Assembly: GCA_028023455.1 (NCBI GenBank)
Contig: JAQFVV010000031.1
Location: 5,376,237-5,440,236 of the forward strand
Direction: 5' to 3'
Length of the DNA stretch: 64,000 nt
From: Epiperipatus broadwayi
Taxonomy: Eukaryota; Onychophora; Udeonychophora; Euonychophora; Peripatidae
A program made the position numbers and the translations under genes. This document shows, piece by piece, positions 24,491 to 35,492 of the stretch. Position 1 is the stretch's first letter. The number at the start of each line of letters is the position of its first letter. The notes under the pieces were generated by a model. That model did no database searches and was not told the DNA's origin. It saw only the letters and a list, made by a program, of their open reading frames with translations.

Positions 24491-26346
24491 TGCCAGATGA
24501 AAGATTTTTGTTTCGTACATCCTGACCATGAGGGCGCCACTAGTCCGAAAACTGGAACTAGACATTTATTTTAAGGATGGGCAGGATATACTAACATGAA
24601 TGTGCCAGACTAAACCCAGGGAGAGCAAAAGCTAATGAAGGTGGTTCAGACAATTAAGAAAACACTGAGACAAACGTCAGCCAAAAGACTTATAAGAACT
24701 TTGTAAATTTATTAAACATAATAACAAAATAAACATAAAACTTGATATACATTTACTTAGAAGATCTTAACATTGAGTGTATGCAAGCAGAACTACGTTA
24801 AATACCCAGGCAGACACGTTCATTTCTTATCTATGACACAATAATGGCTTATATCTTCTTGCTAGTGGTTCACCCAACCAATTCCCTTTTCCCTATAGAG
24901 ATTTAGTAAGATGGATGTTTGTGGAGAATAACGAGGCAGCGCAGATGAGCTTTTCTTAGTCCAGAAAACAACTGTTGGAACCAAGAATATCATAATTCTG
25001 CAAAACGCTCATGGGCAAGTACATTGAAATGAGCCAAGGTTAGTCTCACACAAGAAAGAAACATGAATTATGCAATCTGAATTATAGCAAATAAATCTCT
25101 ACCAAAATTAAATAAATCATATATCCTCACAATCGCTAGCCAAAGCCAAGTTTGATTTAGTTTACACCGAAGCAAACCAACAAGCAAAAATAAAAGAAAA
25201 CTACTAAGGTCAGTCTGAGCATTTAATAAGGGTTAATCATAAAACTGAGAAATTATTAAGCACATAAAATATCACTCACCGACACTCTCGAACAAGCAGA
25301 ATTTTAAGATAGAAAATCTTGCTACTAAGATTGTGCTGTAAAATAAACAAAAATACATTAATATTTAAATTGATAAATTACACATCGTAAATGTAATTTC
25401 CTTTTAAGGTTAAGCTGAGATCTGTGAGAGACTTAATTAGAGATTTAGCCCTGATTTTGACATGGAAAGGTAAGTTACCTCGAGATAATATTAAGTTCTG
25501 TTGTTCACTCAAAGCTCGGTTTATGGAGTCCTCTACAACGGATGTCATTTACTACAGGTTCAGAAGTCTGGAGGCATTATCAGGATCCACTCTGGACTTG
25601 ACTGTTAGGTCATGATGAAAGTCACAATTTGCAGCTCTGGTGGTTCATCTTTGGAAAGGCTCAGCCCATCATGTTGTGGAGATTCTTCATGGCGTATATT
25701 ACAGGCATGTCATCTGGATGACTGCTATTATCGTGGCAAATAGAGTTATTGTCGGTCAACGGAAATTCAACTTGGTGATTCCCATAGCACCAATATCAAA
25801 AAAAAAGAAATTTTAGTCCCTTTCACAATGCAACAGTTCAATAACAGCTAAAATCTGGATCAATCCTCAATAAGAAGAAAGTGAGCAATAAAACTGAATG
25901 ACTAGAATAGTCTCTTTGAATCCTCCTCTCTAATCAAACAAAAAAATAAATTACCCAGCTATTTATGTCCTTCGTTATCTCCCGCGCAGTCTTAATTAGA
26001 AAACAATATCTTACAGGGCTTAATCTTACAAAACTGATTATTATTTTTTTTTATTAAAAAAAAATACAAAACTAAATCTCAGCTTTAAAATACATCAACA
26101 TTAATTTTTTTTTTTTAGTTTAAATAAAATACATATAAGAGCACTAATTAAACCTTGTTTGCTTTTAATTATTTTAAAAGAAAACAAGCGTCATAAAAAA
26201 AAATATTTTATACTAAAATCAACTTAGAATTAAAAAGATAAGATTTCAAAATGAATAAGTATGTGTGTTATTGCACATATAAAACTTGGGTTTTTTTTTC
26301 CAATTTACATGATAGAACCCTCGAATTGGATAAAGTATCCAGTTCA
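24491..26346 (-). repeat. 3' LTR of element C (1856 bp)
   Basis: Collinear with 30170-30382 plus 31311-32953. The plus-strand ends are TGCC... and ...TTCA. It represents the uninterrupted form of the LTR and so defines the insertion in the other copy. Confidence 0.9.
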
Positions 26347-26358
26347 ACTGCCCCTTCA
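26347..26358 (-). other. Polypurine tract of element C
   Basis: On the minus strand GAAGGGGCAGT precedes the LTR start TGAACTGG. Confidence 0.55.
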
Positions 26359-26512
26359 TGCCAACAAAAAAAAAAAAAAGCAAAAGCATGTATTTGATAT
26401 TTCCTTTTTTTTTTTTTTCAAACTTTAAACCCCAACATTAAAACTTTTAAATCCCCTCCCCCTGGCTGAACATTTGCCATGAGATCAATTCCTTAAGTGT
26501 ACCACCTATCTT

Positions 26513-27294
26513 TTAGGTGGCTGGCCTAAGGCTTTGTGCATTATAAGATCCATAAACCCCATGCTCATCTTCCAATACAAAGGCATTCGGACCATTTTCT
26601 TTTGTATAGTGAAGGGTCCCTCCTATACTGGGAAAAATTTCTTATATTGATGCTGGGTTGGATTGCTGACATGAGGTTTTCGTACAAAAACCAAGTCCCC
26701 TACCTCGAATCTACATGGTCGTGGATTTCCCCGCTTTATGCGTACTTCAGCCATATGTTTCACCTTTATTCGAGCCTTTCTTTTATCCATTTCTTTATCA
26801 ATTTTGTCCCAATCTACAGGCAAGGGAGCCTTTATCAGCATTGGATAATTATGTCCAAAATGTAATCTGATGAAGGCAAACCCTGTAGATTCATTCTGTG
26901 TCCAATTTATGTAGTTAGTGATGTTTCCCATCTGATTCACCCATCCACGGTGATTTTCACTGACATAAAGCCGAAATAAACGGTTTAACTCCCTCATGAC
27001 TCTCTCACAGGGATTCGATTGAGGATTACGAATAGATGTTAGTACATGCTAAATGCCCTGTTGCTGAATCCACTTTTTTCAGTGGTGAGATTTAAAGGGT
27101 GTCCCATGATCTGTAAGTATCATCTGGGGCCTACCAATCTTAGGAAACTGATGCTCCTGTAAGATCCGGATAGTACTTCGTGTATCCACCTTTCTTAACA
27201 GATATGCAGTTACATACTTAGAAAATATGTCATACATTACGATTAAATATCGGTATCGTTTATAGGCAGGTAAAGGACCATAAAAATCTATGGC
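26513..27294 (-). pseudogene. Integrase catalytic and C-terminal part of element C pol, interrupted
   Basis: This continues the pol frame beyond the stop at 27295. The integrase core is intact in sense: AIDFYGPLP (first Asp), LTDHGTPFKS (second Asp) and NPQSNPCERVMRE (Glu), then a GPY/F-type C-terminal module (FEVGDLVFVRKP ... EGPFTI). Stops interrupt it at 27292-27294 (TAG where Trp is expected), at a TGA after KSHH, at a TAG before HVLTSIRN, and at a TAG before EGPFTI. A one-base frameshift then leads to the natural end RPAT-stop near 26513. It would insert the cDNA into the genome. The many stops mean that this copy makes no full integrase. Confidence 0.8.
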
Positions 27295-29679
27295 CTACAT
27301 TTCATTAGGGTTGTGTGCTAAAATAGGATGCAAGATCCCAGTAAATCTCTTATTTATGTATTTAGTTTGGGAACACACATGACATTTTCCCAAAACTGAT
27401 ACAACATTTGAATATAAACTTGGCCAGTAAAATACTTCCCTGAGCACATGTTCTACTTTACATTGTCCATAGTGTCCATAAAGGCAATGTATATACTCTA
27501 TAAGTTTGTTCCTGAGTGTTTGGGGTATAAGAATTCGCCATGAGTCTTGTTCTGAGGTGACTCTGTATTGCAATACACCATCTTTTATTCTATAGGCTTT
27601 GTATTTTTCCAATGTTGCTGTGTCACTGGGGTGTGAAGTTCCTATTCCTTTCTTATATGTCATTTGTGCATACTCTGGGCTGGTCTCCGGTATTTCAGAT
27701 AGCCTTAGTAATTGTTGCTCTATGGACTCATCTATGGTCAATGTGAATGCTGCAATACTTAGATTGTTGGGTTCAAGATGATGTGGAGTCAGATCTATGG
27801 GATGGTGACTCAAAATATCCGCCACAATATTTTCCTTTCCTTTACAATACAGAACTTTATATTGGAATTTCTGTAGCGTAAGACTCCAATGTATCAATTG
27901 ATCATTCGATAAATAACTGCTATTAAGAAATTCCAAGCTCTTATGATCCGTAATTACAACAATCTCTGACCGAAACAGGGATTGTTTGAATTTACTGAAA
28001 GCCCAAACAATGGCCAAAGCTTCCTTTTCTGTCATCGTGTAATTATTTTCTGCCCCTTTTAGCTTGCGGCTACAAAAATACAACACTCTGTGATGTTTTT
28101 GTTTGTCAATTTGAAATAACATGACTCCAAGCCCTTGCCCACTGCTGTCGGTCTGAACATAAAAAGTTTGTGAAAAGTCAGGGTAGGCTAGAACCACCTG
28201 TTCCAAGAACTTGTTTTTAATGTGTTGAAATTCCTGCTCCTGTTTGTACTCCCATACCCATTTTTGGTCTTTTGTCAATAATTGAACCAAATTTGCAGGA
28301 TCTAATGCAAAATTTTCATAGAATTTATGATAAAAATTGCATAATCCCAGAAAAGACCGTACCTGATGCCTATTAGTGGGTGTGGGAAAATGTTGTATCG
28401 CTGTTAGTTTCTCGGAATGAGGTTTAATACCTTCTTTCCCAATTAAAAAGCCTAAAAATGTAACCTCCTCCTGGACCAGGCAACTTTTTTGTAAATTGAT
28501 GATAATGTTTTTCTGGTAACACTCCATTAAGAACATTTTCAAGTGTTCGATATGTTCTTCCATATTTTTAGATGTGATGACTATGTCATCCATATATATC
28601 ACAATCAGACTCTTGATTTTGTCTGATAACACTTGATCCAAACACTTTAGAAGTCCTGAACCACTATTGATTAATCCAAAAGGCATACGCTTAAACGCAT
28701 ACATATGCCCTTCATAGCGGAAGGCAGTATATTTGTGGTCAAATGGATGTAGAGGGATCTGCCAATAACTGGATGTCAAGTCCAATGTAGAAAAAATGGT
28801 TTTCCCTTGAAATTTTGAGAGAAGTTCTGTTATTGTAGGTGGAATGTTTCTTTCAGGAATGGTAATGGCATTTAACCGCTGGGCATCCAAACATATTCTG
28901 ACAGATCCATCTTTTTTCTTTACCACTACTAATGGGTTAACATATGGAGATGTGTGCTTTTCAATAACTCCCCATTCAATCATTTGCTGTATTTGAAGAT
29001 CTACTTCAGCCTTATATTGAAATGGAATGGGATATGAACGACTCTGGAAATGGCTTTCATCCTTAACTTGAATGCGATGCACATACCCCTCAATGATCTT
29101 AGGCCTATTTGAAAAAACTGAATAGAACTCCCTCAACAGTTCCATTAGAGGATGTTGTTCTTCCATTCCTTTTAACATGGATTGCGACACTTTATTTTGC
29201 ATTTCCACAGTATCCCTCACTTGCTGAACACACTGTACCTGAAGTGGCTGATAACTCTTTAACCCTTCAAATGACATCAAAACTTCTTGGCAAAGAAATA
29301 AACATTTGTCATAATCCAAAACACACTTATGCCTGTACAAAAAATCAGTGCCAATTATAACATCTTGTATGAGACCAGGCATTATCAAAAAGACATGGTC
29401 TAACTCTATGTTACCCAGATGCAAATGTAACCACACCTGTTTGGTTTCAATATTTGCCTTCTTGCCATTGGCCAGTGTCACCTGCATTCTTTTTATTGGC
29501 AGTGTATACAAATGTGGCTGGTCTTTCTTTATTTTCACATAAAACTTACTAGAGAGCAATGGCATTTGACTTCCTGAATCAACCAATGCTTCTGTAATGA
29601 TGTCTTCAGTCTTAATACTGACAATTGGGCAAGTCTGTATAGCTCCATTCCATGCTGGTTCTTCTTGATCCACCATCAC
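27295..29679 (-). CDS. pol: Element C pol: protease, reverse transcriptase, RNase H, integrase zinc finger
   Basis: An open frame of 794 codons. The aspartic protease active site is DSG at residues 34-36 in ALVDSGSQ. The RT shows FSTLDLTSSYW (catalytic Asp 300), MPFGL (332-336) and YMDD (362-365). RNase H follows with DSSG (Asp 511), the TEKEALA helix (Glu 551) and TDHKSLEF (Asp 578). Near residues 735-785 is the HHCC integrase zinc finger (YGHYG...CHVCSQTK). Order PR-RT-RH-IN defines Ty3/gypsy. After MPFGL the usual NAPATFQ block reads NSGSGLLKCL, an unusual motif B. Open sense continues upstream of the ATG, so the start is probably not the original one. The frame ends at a TAG within integrase. 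Confidence 0.92.
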   Translation of the reverse strand: MMVDQEEPAWNGAIQTCPIVSIKTEDIITEALVDSGSQMPLLSSKFYVKIKKDQPHLYTLPIKRMQVTLANGKKANIETKQVWLHLHLGNIELDHVFLIMPGLIQDVIIGTDFLYRHKCVLDYDKCLFLCQEVLMSFEGLKSYQPLQVQCVQQVRDTVEMQNKVSQSMLKGMEEQHPLMELLREFYSVFSNRPKIIEGYVHRIQVKDESHFQSRSYPIPFQYKAEVDLQIQQMIEWGVIEKHTSPYVNPLVVVKKKDGSVRICLDAQRLNAITIPERNIPPTITELLSKFQGKTIFSTLDLTSSYWQIPLHPFDHKYTAFRYEGHMYAFKRMPFGLINSGSGLLKCLDQVLSDKIKSLIVIYMDDIVITSKNMEEHIEHLKMFLMECYQKNIIINLQKSCLVQEEVTFLGFLIGKEGIKPHSEKLTAIQHFPTPTNRHQVRSFLGLCNFYHKFYENFALDPANLVQLLTKDQKWVWEYKQEQEFQHIKNKFLEQVVLAYPDFSQTFYVQTDSSGQGLGVMLFQIDKQKHHRVLYFCSRKLKGAENNYTMTEKEALAIVWAFSKFKQSLFRSEIVVITDHKSLEFLNSSYLSNDQLIHWSLTLQKFQYKVLYCKGKENIVADILSHHPIDLTPHHLEPNNLSIAAFTLTIDESIEQQLLRLSEIPETSPEYAQMTYKKGIGTSHPSDTATLEKYKAYRIKDGVLQYRVTSEQDSWRILIPQTLRNKLIEYIHCLYGHYGQCKVEHVLREVFYWPSLYSNVVSVLGKCHVCSQTKYINKRFTGILHPILAHNPNEM

Positions 29680-30132
29680 ATTAGCTACCGTCCTATGGCT
29701 TTCTTTATTTTTTTTTTAAACGCGAACCTAAACTCTTTGCTTGCTTTTTTTTTTTTTTTTTATGAACGTAACAGCTAATTTTTAACTTTAAAAAAAAATC
29801 TTTTATATTTTGTTACTTCTAAAACTTTTTTCTTTATTATTATTTTTCGAACATAGAACTAATAACTTTTTTTTTAAATAAACAAAGAAACAAAATAAAT
29901 ATATAACTTCTTAATATCTTTTTATCTGATCCGTCCATTCAGTAATAACTCTAAAGAACACTGTTTAATTAACTATATATATTAATTATTCATATTGAAA
30001 AGATGAACCCCCTACACCAAACTGCTTTCTACCATTTAGCACAAACTGATCCCTACCTACTGAATCTTGCCTCCAACACTGAAATATTCCTCAATTGTCC
30101 GAACAAAATCTCACATGGGATTTAAAATCGAA
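29680..30132 (-). other. Short interior between pol and the primer binding site of element C
   Basis: About 450 bp, AT-rich with homopolymer runs. It contains no gag-like reading frame. This is where a gag of at least 1 kb would be expected. Confidence 0.6.
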
Positions 30133-30152
30133 GGCCCGCGTTGGTTGCGCTA
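30133..30152 (-). other. Degenerate tRNA-Lys-like primer binding site of element C
   Basis: The minus strand reads TAGCGCAACCAACGCGGGCC, a diverged form of the TGGCGCCCAACG motif. It lies 17 nt from the LTR end, further than usual, so confidence is modest. Confidence 0.4.
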
Positions 30153-30540
30153 AAATTACTATAGCTATGTGCCGGATGAAAGATTTTTGTTTCATACATC
30201 CTGACCATGAGGGCGCCACTCATCCAAAAACTGGAACTAGACATTTATTTTAAGGGTGGGCAGGATATACAAACATGAATGTGCTGGACTAAACCCAGGA
30301 AGAGCAAAAGCTAATGAAGGTGGTTCAGACAATTGAGAAAACACTGAGACAAACGTCAGCCAAATTACTTATAAGAACTTTAATAGTAATAATAACAAGT
30401 CAGATGTCACATGACTTATATATAGCTTGCATTTACAAATATGTAAAATAAAGAGCATACTAATAGCTCTAAACAAGTTTTTTTTATTTATGATAAATGC
30501 TACTACAAGAGAAGGCATTCAAATCATTTTTATCTTGGAT

Positions 30541-30598
30541 TGTCCCCATTCCCAGACCAGTTTCGACCTATGGGTCTCTTCAGTGAGGAGTTGGGACA
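30541..30598 (-). ncRNA. Type I hammerhead ribozyme, retrozyme unit 1
   Basis: On the minus strand: outer stem I UGUCCC/GGGGACA, an internal loop, inner stem I CUCA/UGGG, canonical core CUGAAGA, stem II GACC(CAUA)GGUC, GAA, a two-base-pair stem III AC(UG)GU, and C as the cleavage-site base. All core nucleotides are canonical. The very short stem III is typical of animal retroelement hammerheads, which often act as dimers; a tandem repeat provides that. Predicted to cut after GUC. Confidence 0.8.
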
Positions 30599-30958
30599 TT
30601 AGATCTAAAAAACCAACTCAAGCAAAGCATTTATCTAAAAGATAATTGTTAGAAGAAGAAGATCTGAAACTTTTAGACATCTACATGTCTTTAAAGTCAG
30701 TTCTCCAACTGAAAAAATCATATGGGCCTGAACTTAATTCAGATACTCCATATATTAGTAGGCTTAGCTCTTTAATTTAGCTAAAGCCACAACAGCAAAA
30801 TAATAATAGTAATAAGTCAGATGTCACCCGACTTATATATAGCTTGCACTTACAAATATGTAAAATTAAGAGCATGCTAATAGCTCTAAACAAGCTTTTT
30901 TTTATTTATGATAAATGCTACTACAAGAGAAGGCATTCAAATCATTTTTATCTTGGAT

Positions 30959-31016
30959 TGTCCCCATCCCCAGACTGGTTTCGACCTATGGGTCTCTTCA
31001 GTGAGGAGTTGGGACA
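30959..31016 (-). ncRNA. Type I hammerhead ribozyme, retrozyme unit 2
   Basis: Same fold as the first unit, 418 bp away. The core CUGAAGA, stem II GACC(CAUA)GGUC and the GAA are unchanged. Stem III reads AC(CA)GU, so the difference from unit 1 falls in the two-base loop and keeps both pairs. Cleavage-site C is retained. Confidence 0.8.
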
Positions 31017-32951
31017 TTAGATCGAAAAAACCAACTCAAGCAAAGCATTTATCTAAAAGATAATTGTTAGAAGAAGATCTGAAACTTTTAGACATCTACA
31101 TGTCTTTAAAGTCAGCTCTCCAACTGAAAAAATCATATGGGCCTGAACTTAATTCAGATATTCCATACATTAGTAGGCTTAGCTCTTTAATTTAGCTAAA
31201 GCCACAACAGCAAAATAATAATATTAATAATAACAAGTCAGATGTCACATGACTTATATATATAGCTTGCACTTACAAATATGTAAAATTAAGAGCATGC
31301 TAATAGCTCTGTAAATTTATTAAACATAATAACAAAATAAACATGAAACTTGATATACATTTACTTAGCAGATCTTAACATTGAGTGTATGCGAGCAGAA
31401 CTCCATTAAATACCCAGGCAGACACGTTCATTTCTTATCTATGACACAATAATGGCTTATATCTTCTTGCTAGCAGTTCACCCAACCAATTCCCTTTTCC
31501 CTATAGAGATTTAGTAAGATGGATGTTTGTGGAGAATAACGGGGCAGCGCAGACGAGCTTTTTTTAGTCCAGAAAAGAACTGTTGGAACCAAGAATGTCA
31601 TAAATCTGCAAAACGCTCATGGACAAGTACATTGAAATGAGCCAAGGTTAGTCTCACACAAGAAAGAAACATGAATTACGCAATCTGAATTATAGCAAAT
31701 AAATCTCTACCAAAAATAAATAAATCATATATCCTCGCAATCGCTAGCCAAAGCCAAGTTTGATTTAGTTTACGCCGAAGCAAACAAACAAGCAAAAATA
31801 AAGGAAAACTACTAAGGTCAGTCTGAGCATTTAACAAGGGTTAATCATAAAACTGAGAAATTATTAAGCACATTAAATATCACTTGCCCTACACTCTTGA
31901 ACAAGCAACATTTTAAGATAGAAAATCTTGCTACTAAGATTGTGCTGTAAAATAAACAAAAATACATTAATATTTAAATTGATAAATTACATATCATAAA
32001 TATAATTTCCTTTTAAGATTAAGCTGAGATCTGTGAGAGACTTAATTAGAGATTTAGCCCTGATTTTGACATGGAAAGGTAAGTTACCTCAAGATAATAT
32101 TAAGTTCTGTTGTTCACACAAAGCTCGGTTTATGGAGTCCTCTACAATGGATGTCATTTACTACCGGTTCAGAAGTCTGGAGGCATTATCGGGATCCACT
32201 CTGGACTTGACAGTTAGGTCATGATGAAAGTCACAATTTGCAGCTCTGGTGGTTCATCTTTGGAAAGGCTCAGCCCATCATGTGGAGATTCTTCGTGGCG
32301 TATATTACAGGCATGGCGTCTGGATGACTGCTATTATCGCAGCAAATAGAGTTATTGTCGGTCAACGGAAATTCAACTTGGTGATTCCCGTAGCACCAAT
32401 ATCAAAAAAAAAGAAATTTTAGTCACTTTCACAATGCAACAGTTCAATAACAGCTAAAATCTGGATCGATCCTCAATAAGAAGAAAGTGAGCAATAAAAC
32501 TAAATGACTAGAATAGTCTCTTTGAATCCTCCTCTCTAATCAAACAAAAAAATAAATTACCCAGCTATTTATGTCCTTCGTAATCTCCCACACAATCTTA
32601 ATTAGAAAACAATATCTTACAGGGCTGAATCTTACAAAACTGATTATTATTTTTTTTAATAAAAAAAAAAATACAAAACTAAATCTCAGCTTTAAAATAC
32701 ATCAACATTAAATTTTTTTTTTAGTTTAAATAAAATACATATAAGAGCACTAATTAAACCTTGTTTGCATTTAATTATTTTAAAAGAAAACAAGCGTCAT
32801 AAAAAAAAAATATTTTATACTAAAATCAACTTAGAATTAAAAAGATAAGATTTCAAAATAAATAAGTATGTGTGTTATTGCACATATAAAACTTGGTTTT
32901 TTTTTTCCAATTTACATGATAGAACCCTTGAATCGGATAAAGTATCCAGTT

Positions 32952-32952
<1 letters not shown>

Positions 32953-32992
<40 letters not shown>

Positions 32993-33007
32993 ACAATATA
33001 TATATAT

Positions 33008-33041
<34 letters not shown>

Positions 33042-33042
33042 T
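32953..33042. repeat. (TA)n microsatellite, two blocks, at the right edge of element C
   Basis: TA runs at 32953-32989 and 32997-33042 are separated by a few bases. They directly follow the LTR end TTCA. Confidence 0.95.
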
Positions 33043-35472
33043 GTGCCAGGCATTATCAAATGTCCATGCACAAAATCTGCTGTAAAGAATATTACAGCAG
33101 ATACATTTATGAATTTGTAGATATTAAGCACAACAAATATATAAATGTGCTATATTAATAGTGGAGTGGTCTGAGCATTAAAATACCAACACACACCAAT
33201 TTAAATAATATGAAATTGACATAGAAAATATTGTAGTAAACTCATGTATTTTTTTTGGTTTTATATTTCCTTTTTTGTATATGTTTTATGATATGTTATT
33301 TTATGTATTTGGCTTTCTCTGAAAAATTCAAATAGAGAAAAGCAATTGTTCCAAAATAATTGTACATATTTTTTTTAATTACTTTTCTAAAAACTAATTT
33401 TATTCTGTAAACTAAGAATGTTAATTGCTTGTGCAAAAATCTGGTCAAAAGCAAAATGTTTGATAATGCTTTAATTAAACTGTTATCTTTTTAAAAATTC
33501 TTTTGAATTGATTTTGTGAGCAAGTGGTCTGAGTAATCAATAAGGAATGTTATAATCTAAATGATAAGATAAATTGGAAGGATTGGCTGATTCATGCTTC
33601 TCAGGGGATTAGTGGGATTGATAGTGCTGTGGGATTCATTCTTTCTTTGCATTCAAGTCGTTCACTACTTTTGCTCCAGAGATTTTCAATCATCTAACAA
33701 CTTAGAGATAAATTTATGGACTAGACCGCTGCTGACATTTTCTAAGAAATCCATTATATAGTTCTTTTAAGAACTCTTAATAAAATTTATTATCGTATAC
33801 AAACAGAGGAAAATATGAAACAATCTACCAGTGAGTCCAGTAAAATGACCGTGGGGTAGACAACCAGCCAGCGCACCGCCCTTTCTCTGTCCCAAGCCGC
33901 CAAGATGTGACCACGCCAGTTCCAGCCGCCCACGATGATGACAAACGCCGCCTTACTAAATGGAAGAAATCGTCACCACACAGCCAGTTAACTTGAAGCC
34001 CACTCAGCCCAGAGGAGAAGAATGAAGACGCAGATATAAGTTTATTTTAAGATATTGATTAACATTGAAATAATTAACTTTTCTATTTCCGATTAGATAT
34101 ATATATATATTTTTTGTTATTATTATTTATCATTTAAAAATGAGAGAGTTTCTCGCATATGTATAAATTTACGGTTATTGCGGTCATAAATGGTAAAGCT
34201 TTTACTTAAATCCTTTGAGTGATTTTTTCTATTTCAAATTAGTATTTTCAGCAAAGATCGCAATGAGATTTTTTTTTTTGTTGTTGTTGTTATTGCGATT
34301 CGTTTTGCTGTTGTTGTTATTCCTGAAATTCGTCAAATATACATATATAGAAATTTATCTTTGGCAAAACGGAAATAGATACAGTACCTTATGGTGAGTA
34401 CGATATGGTATCTGAGCCCATGCAACATATTGACTTGTTGAAAATATGAAATTAGTGATATATTTCATTGTGCAAATATGCATAGTTCCATTATTATATT
34501 TCCTATCAATAAAAAGGTTTTAAAGTTATCAGTAAAGGCGTATGCCTGTATGACCGAAAATCTCATATCTGTATATCAAATCACAAATTAAAATTTATTT
34601 CTATTGGGTAAAAGAGCTCAGACCACTTCCATTACTTACAAACATTGTAAATAGCTTTTGGGATTTATTATTATTTTATTTCAAATTGTGTTTATCGATT
34701 TCAATGCATACATGGGTTGTTATCATTAATTATTTAGTATTTTTTTTTTTTTATTATATCATCATTAGTATGAAATGGTGGTGGGTATTTGGGATTAAAT
34801 AAATATTTAATCATAATATTAAACTTGTTTCGGTTTCGTATTATTATTTATATTGATAAAAATGTGTTCTTTCCTTATCAACCACGTACCTGTAATAATC
34901 ATTTAACTTACCCATCTGAAGACCCTAGATGTAGAGTGACTGAGCTAGCCACAAGGGATATCGCTCTACGGGGTGTTGAATCTTATTCTCATGCTTCGCT
35001 GATATGGTATTGACATCCTTCTGGGAGGGAAAAAAAAATTCATTTTTATTCTTTTCTAGAAGTGGCGCGCAAAAATCTATTTTGTAAATAGATTTTTCAA
35101 AGGTGTGTACTTGCCATTGTTCTAAATATTCGGGCATTCAAATAAGATATCAACAAAAGTGTTTTTTAACTGGAAGAGTCCTGTCAATCCACTCTTCTAT
35201 CAGTTTGGCTAGAAGTACCCATATACATGAGTACAGACAATCGGCTAGATTGGTATCCATTTCTTTTCCTGTTAAATCTTGTTCACTTCATGCTCAGTGC
35301 AAGATTAGGATCAGGAAATCCGCAGGGAGAATGGACCGGTACAGTAAAACTGGCTGATTTCAGAAAAAATATTACGGGCTTCATTTTCAATGTATATACT
35401 CATTTTTAAAGAAAAATCTTACTGGCATAATTTATTTTTAACATTCTCAGGGCACTCGTGGTTTATTAAAGA
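33043..35472. other. Stretch without recognised gene, with hairpin, GC-rich island and possible TIR pair
   Basis: A perfect 11-bp hairpin (ATCTGCTGTAA, 6-nt loop) occupies 33075-33102. GAGTGGTCTGAGC at about 33165-33177 has an inverted near-copy at about 34617-34630 and a direct partial copy near 33524, so a small terminal-inverted-repeat element of about 1.47 kb is possible. A conspicuously GC-rich patch runs from about 33840 to 34050. The part above about 34900 may be the leader of element D. No protein is identified. Confidence 0.45.
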
Positions 35473-35492
35473 TCGCCCCACGTTGGGCGCCA
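35473..35492 (-). other. Primer binding site of element D (tRNA-Lys type)
   Basis: The minus strand reads TGGCGCCCAACGTGGGGCGA, a textbook tRNA-Lys-complementary primer binding site of retroelements. It places a 5' LTR immediately at higher coordinates. Confidence 0.85.

Larger units (their letters stand above)
30383..31310 (-). mobile_element. Retrozyme-like tandem repeat with hammerhead ribozymes
   Basis: The insertion is built as A-B-A-B-A. A is a ~95-bp block (aagtcagatgtcac ... aatagctct) starting near 30397, 30814 and 31235. B is about 325 bp. The unit length is therefore 417-421 bp. Each B contains one complete type I hammerhead motif on the minus strand. There is no ORF. Tandem non-coding units of a few hundred bp with one type I hammerhead each are the definition of animal retrozymes, which are thought to spread as ribozyme-processed circular RNAs copied by another element's RT. 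The uninterrupted LTR at 24491-26346 proves it is an insertion. I see no clear target-site duplication. Confidence 0.75.
24491..32953 (-). mobile_element. Element C: Ty3/gypsy LTR retrotransposon with pol but no gag, minus strand
   Basis: Direct repeats 24491-26346 and 30170-32953 flank 3.8 kb. In minus orientation the LTR runs TGAACTGG...CGGCA, giving canonical TG...CA ends. The two LTRs are each 1856 bp once a 928-bp insertion in the upper one is removed. The interior encodes protease, RT, RNase H and integrase on the minus strand. Only about 490 bp separate the pol start from the 5' LTR, too little for gag. Both outer ends abut (TA)n. It is the complement of elements A and B, which have gag without pol. 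Confidence 0.88.
30170..32953 (-). repeat. 5' LTR of element C, carrying a 928-bp insertion
   Basis: Matches 24491-26346 on both sides of an insertion placed between agaacttt and gtaaattt (30382/31311). Its outer end abuts (TA)n. Confidence 0.9.

Noticed and set aside
25424-25615. A 63-residue plus-strand frame, also at 32033-32224
   Set aside because: Lies in both LTRs of element C; the conservation follows from LTR duplication and there is no domain.
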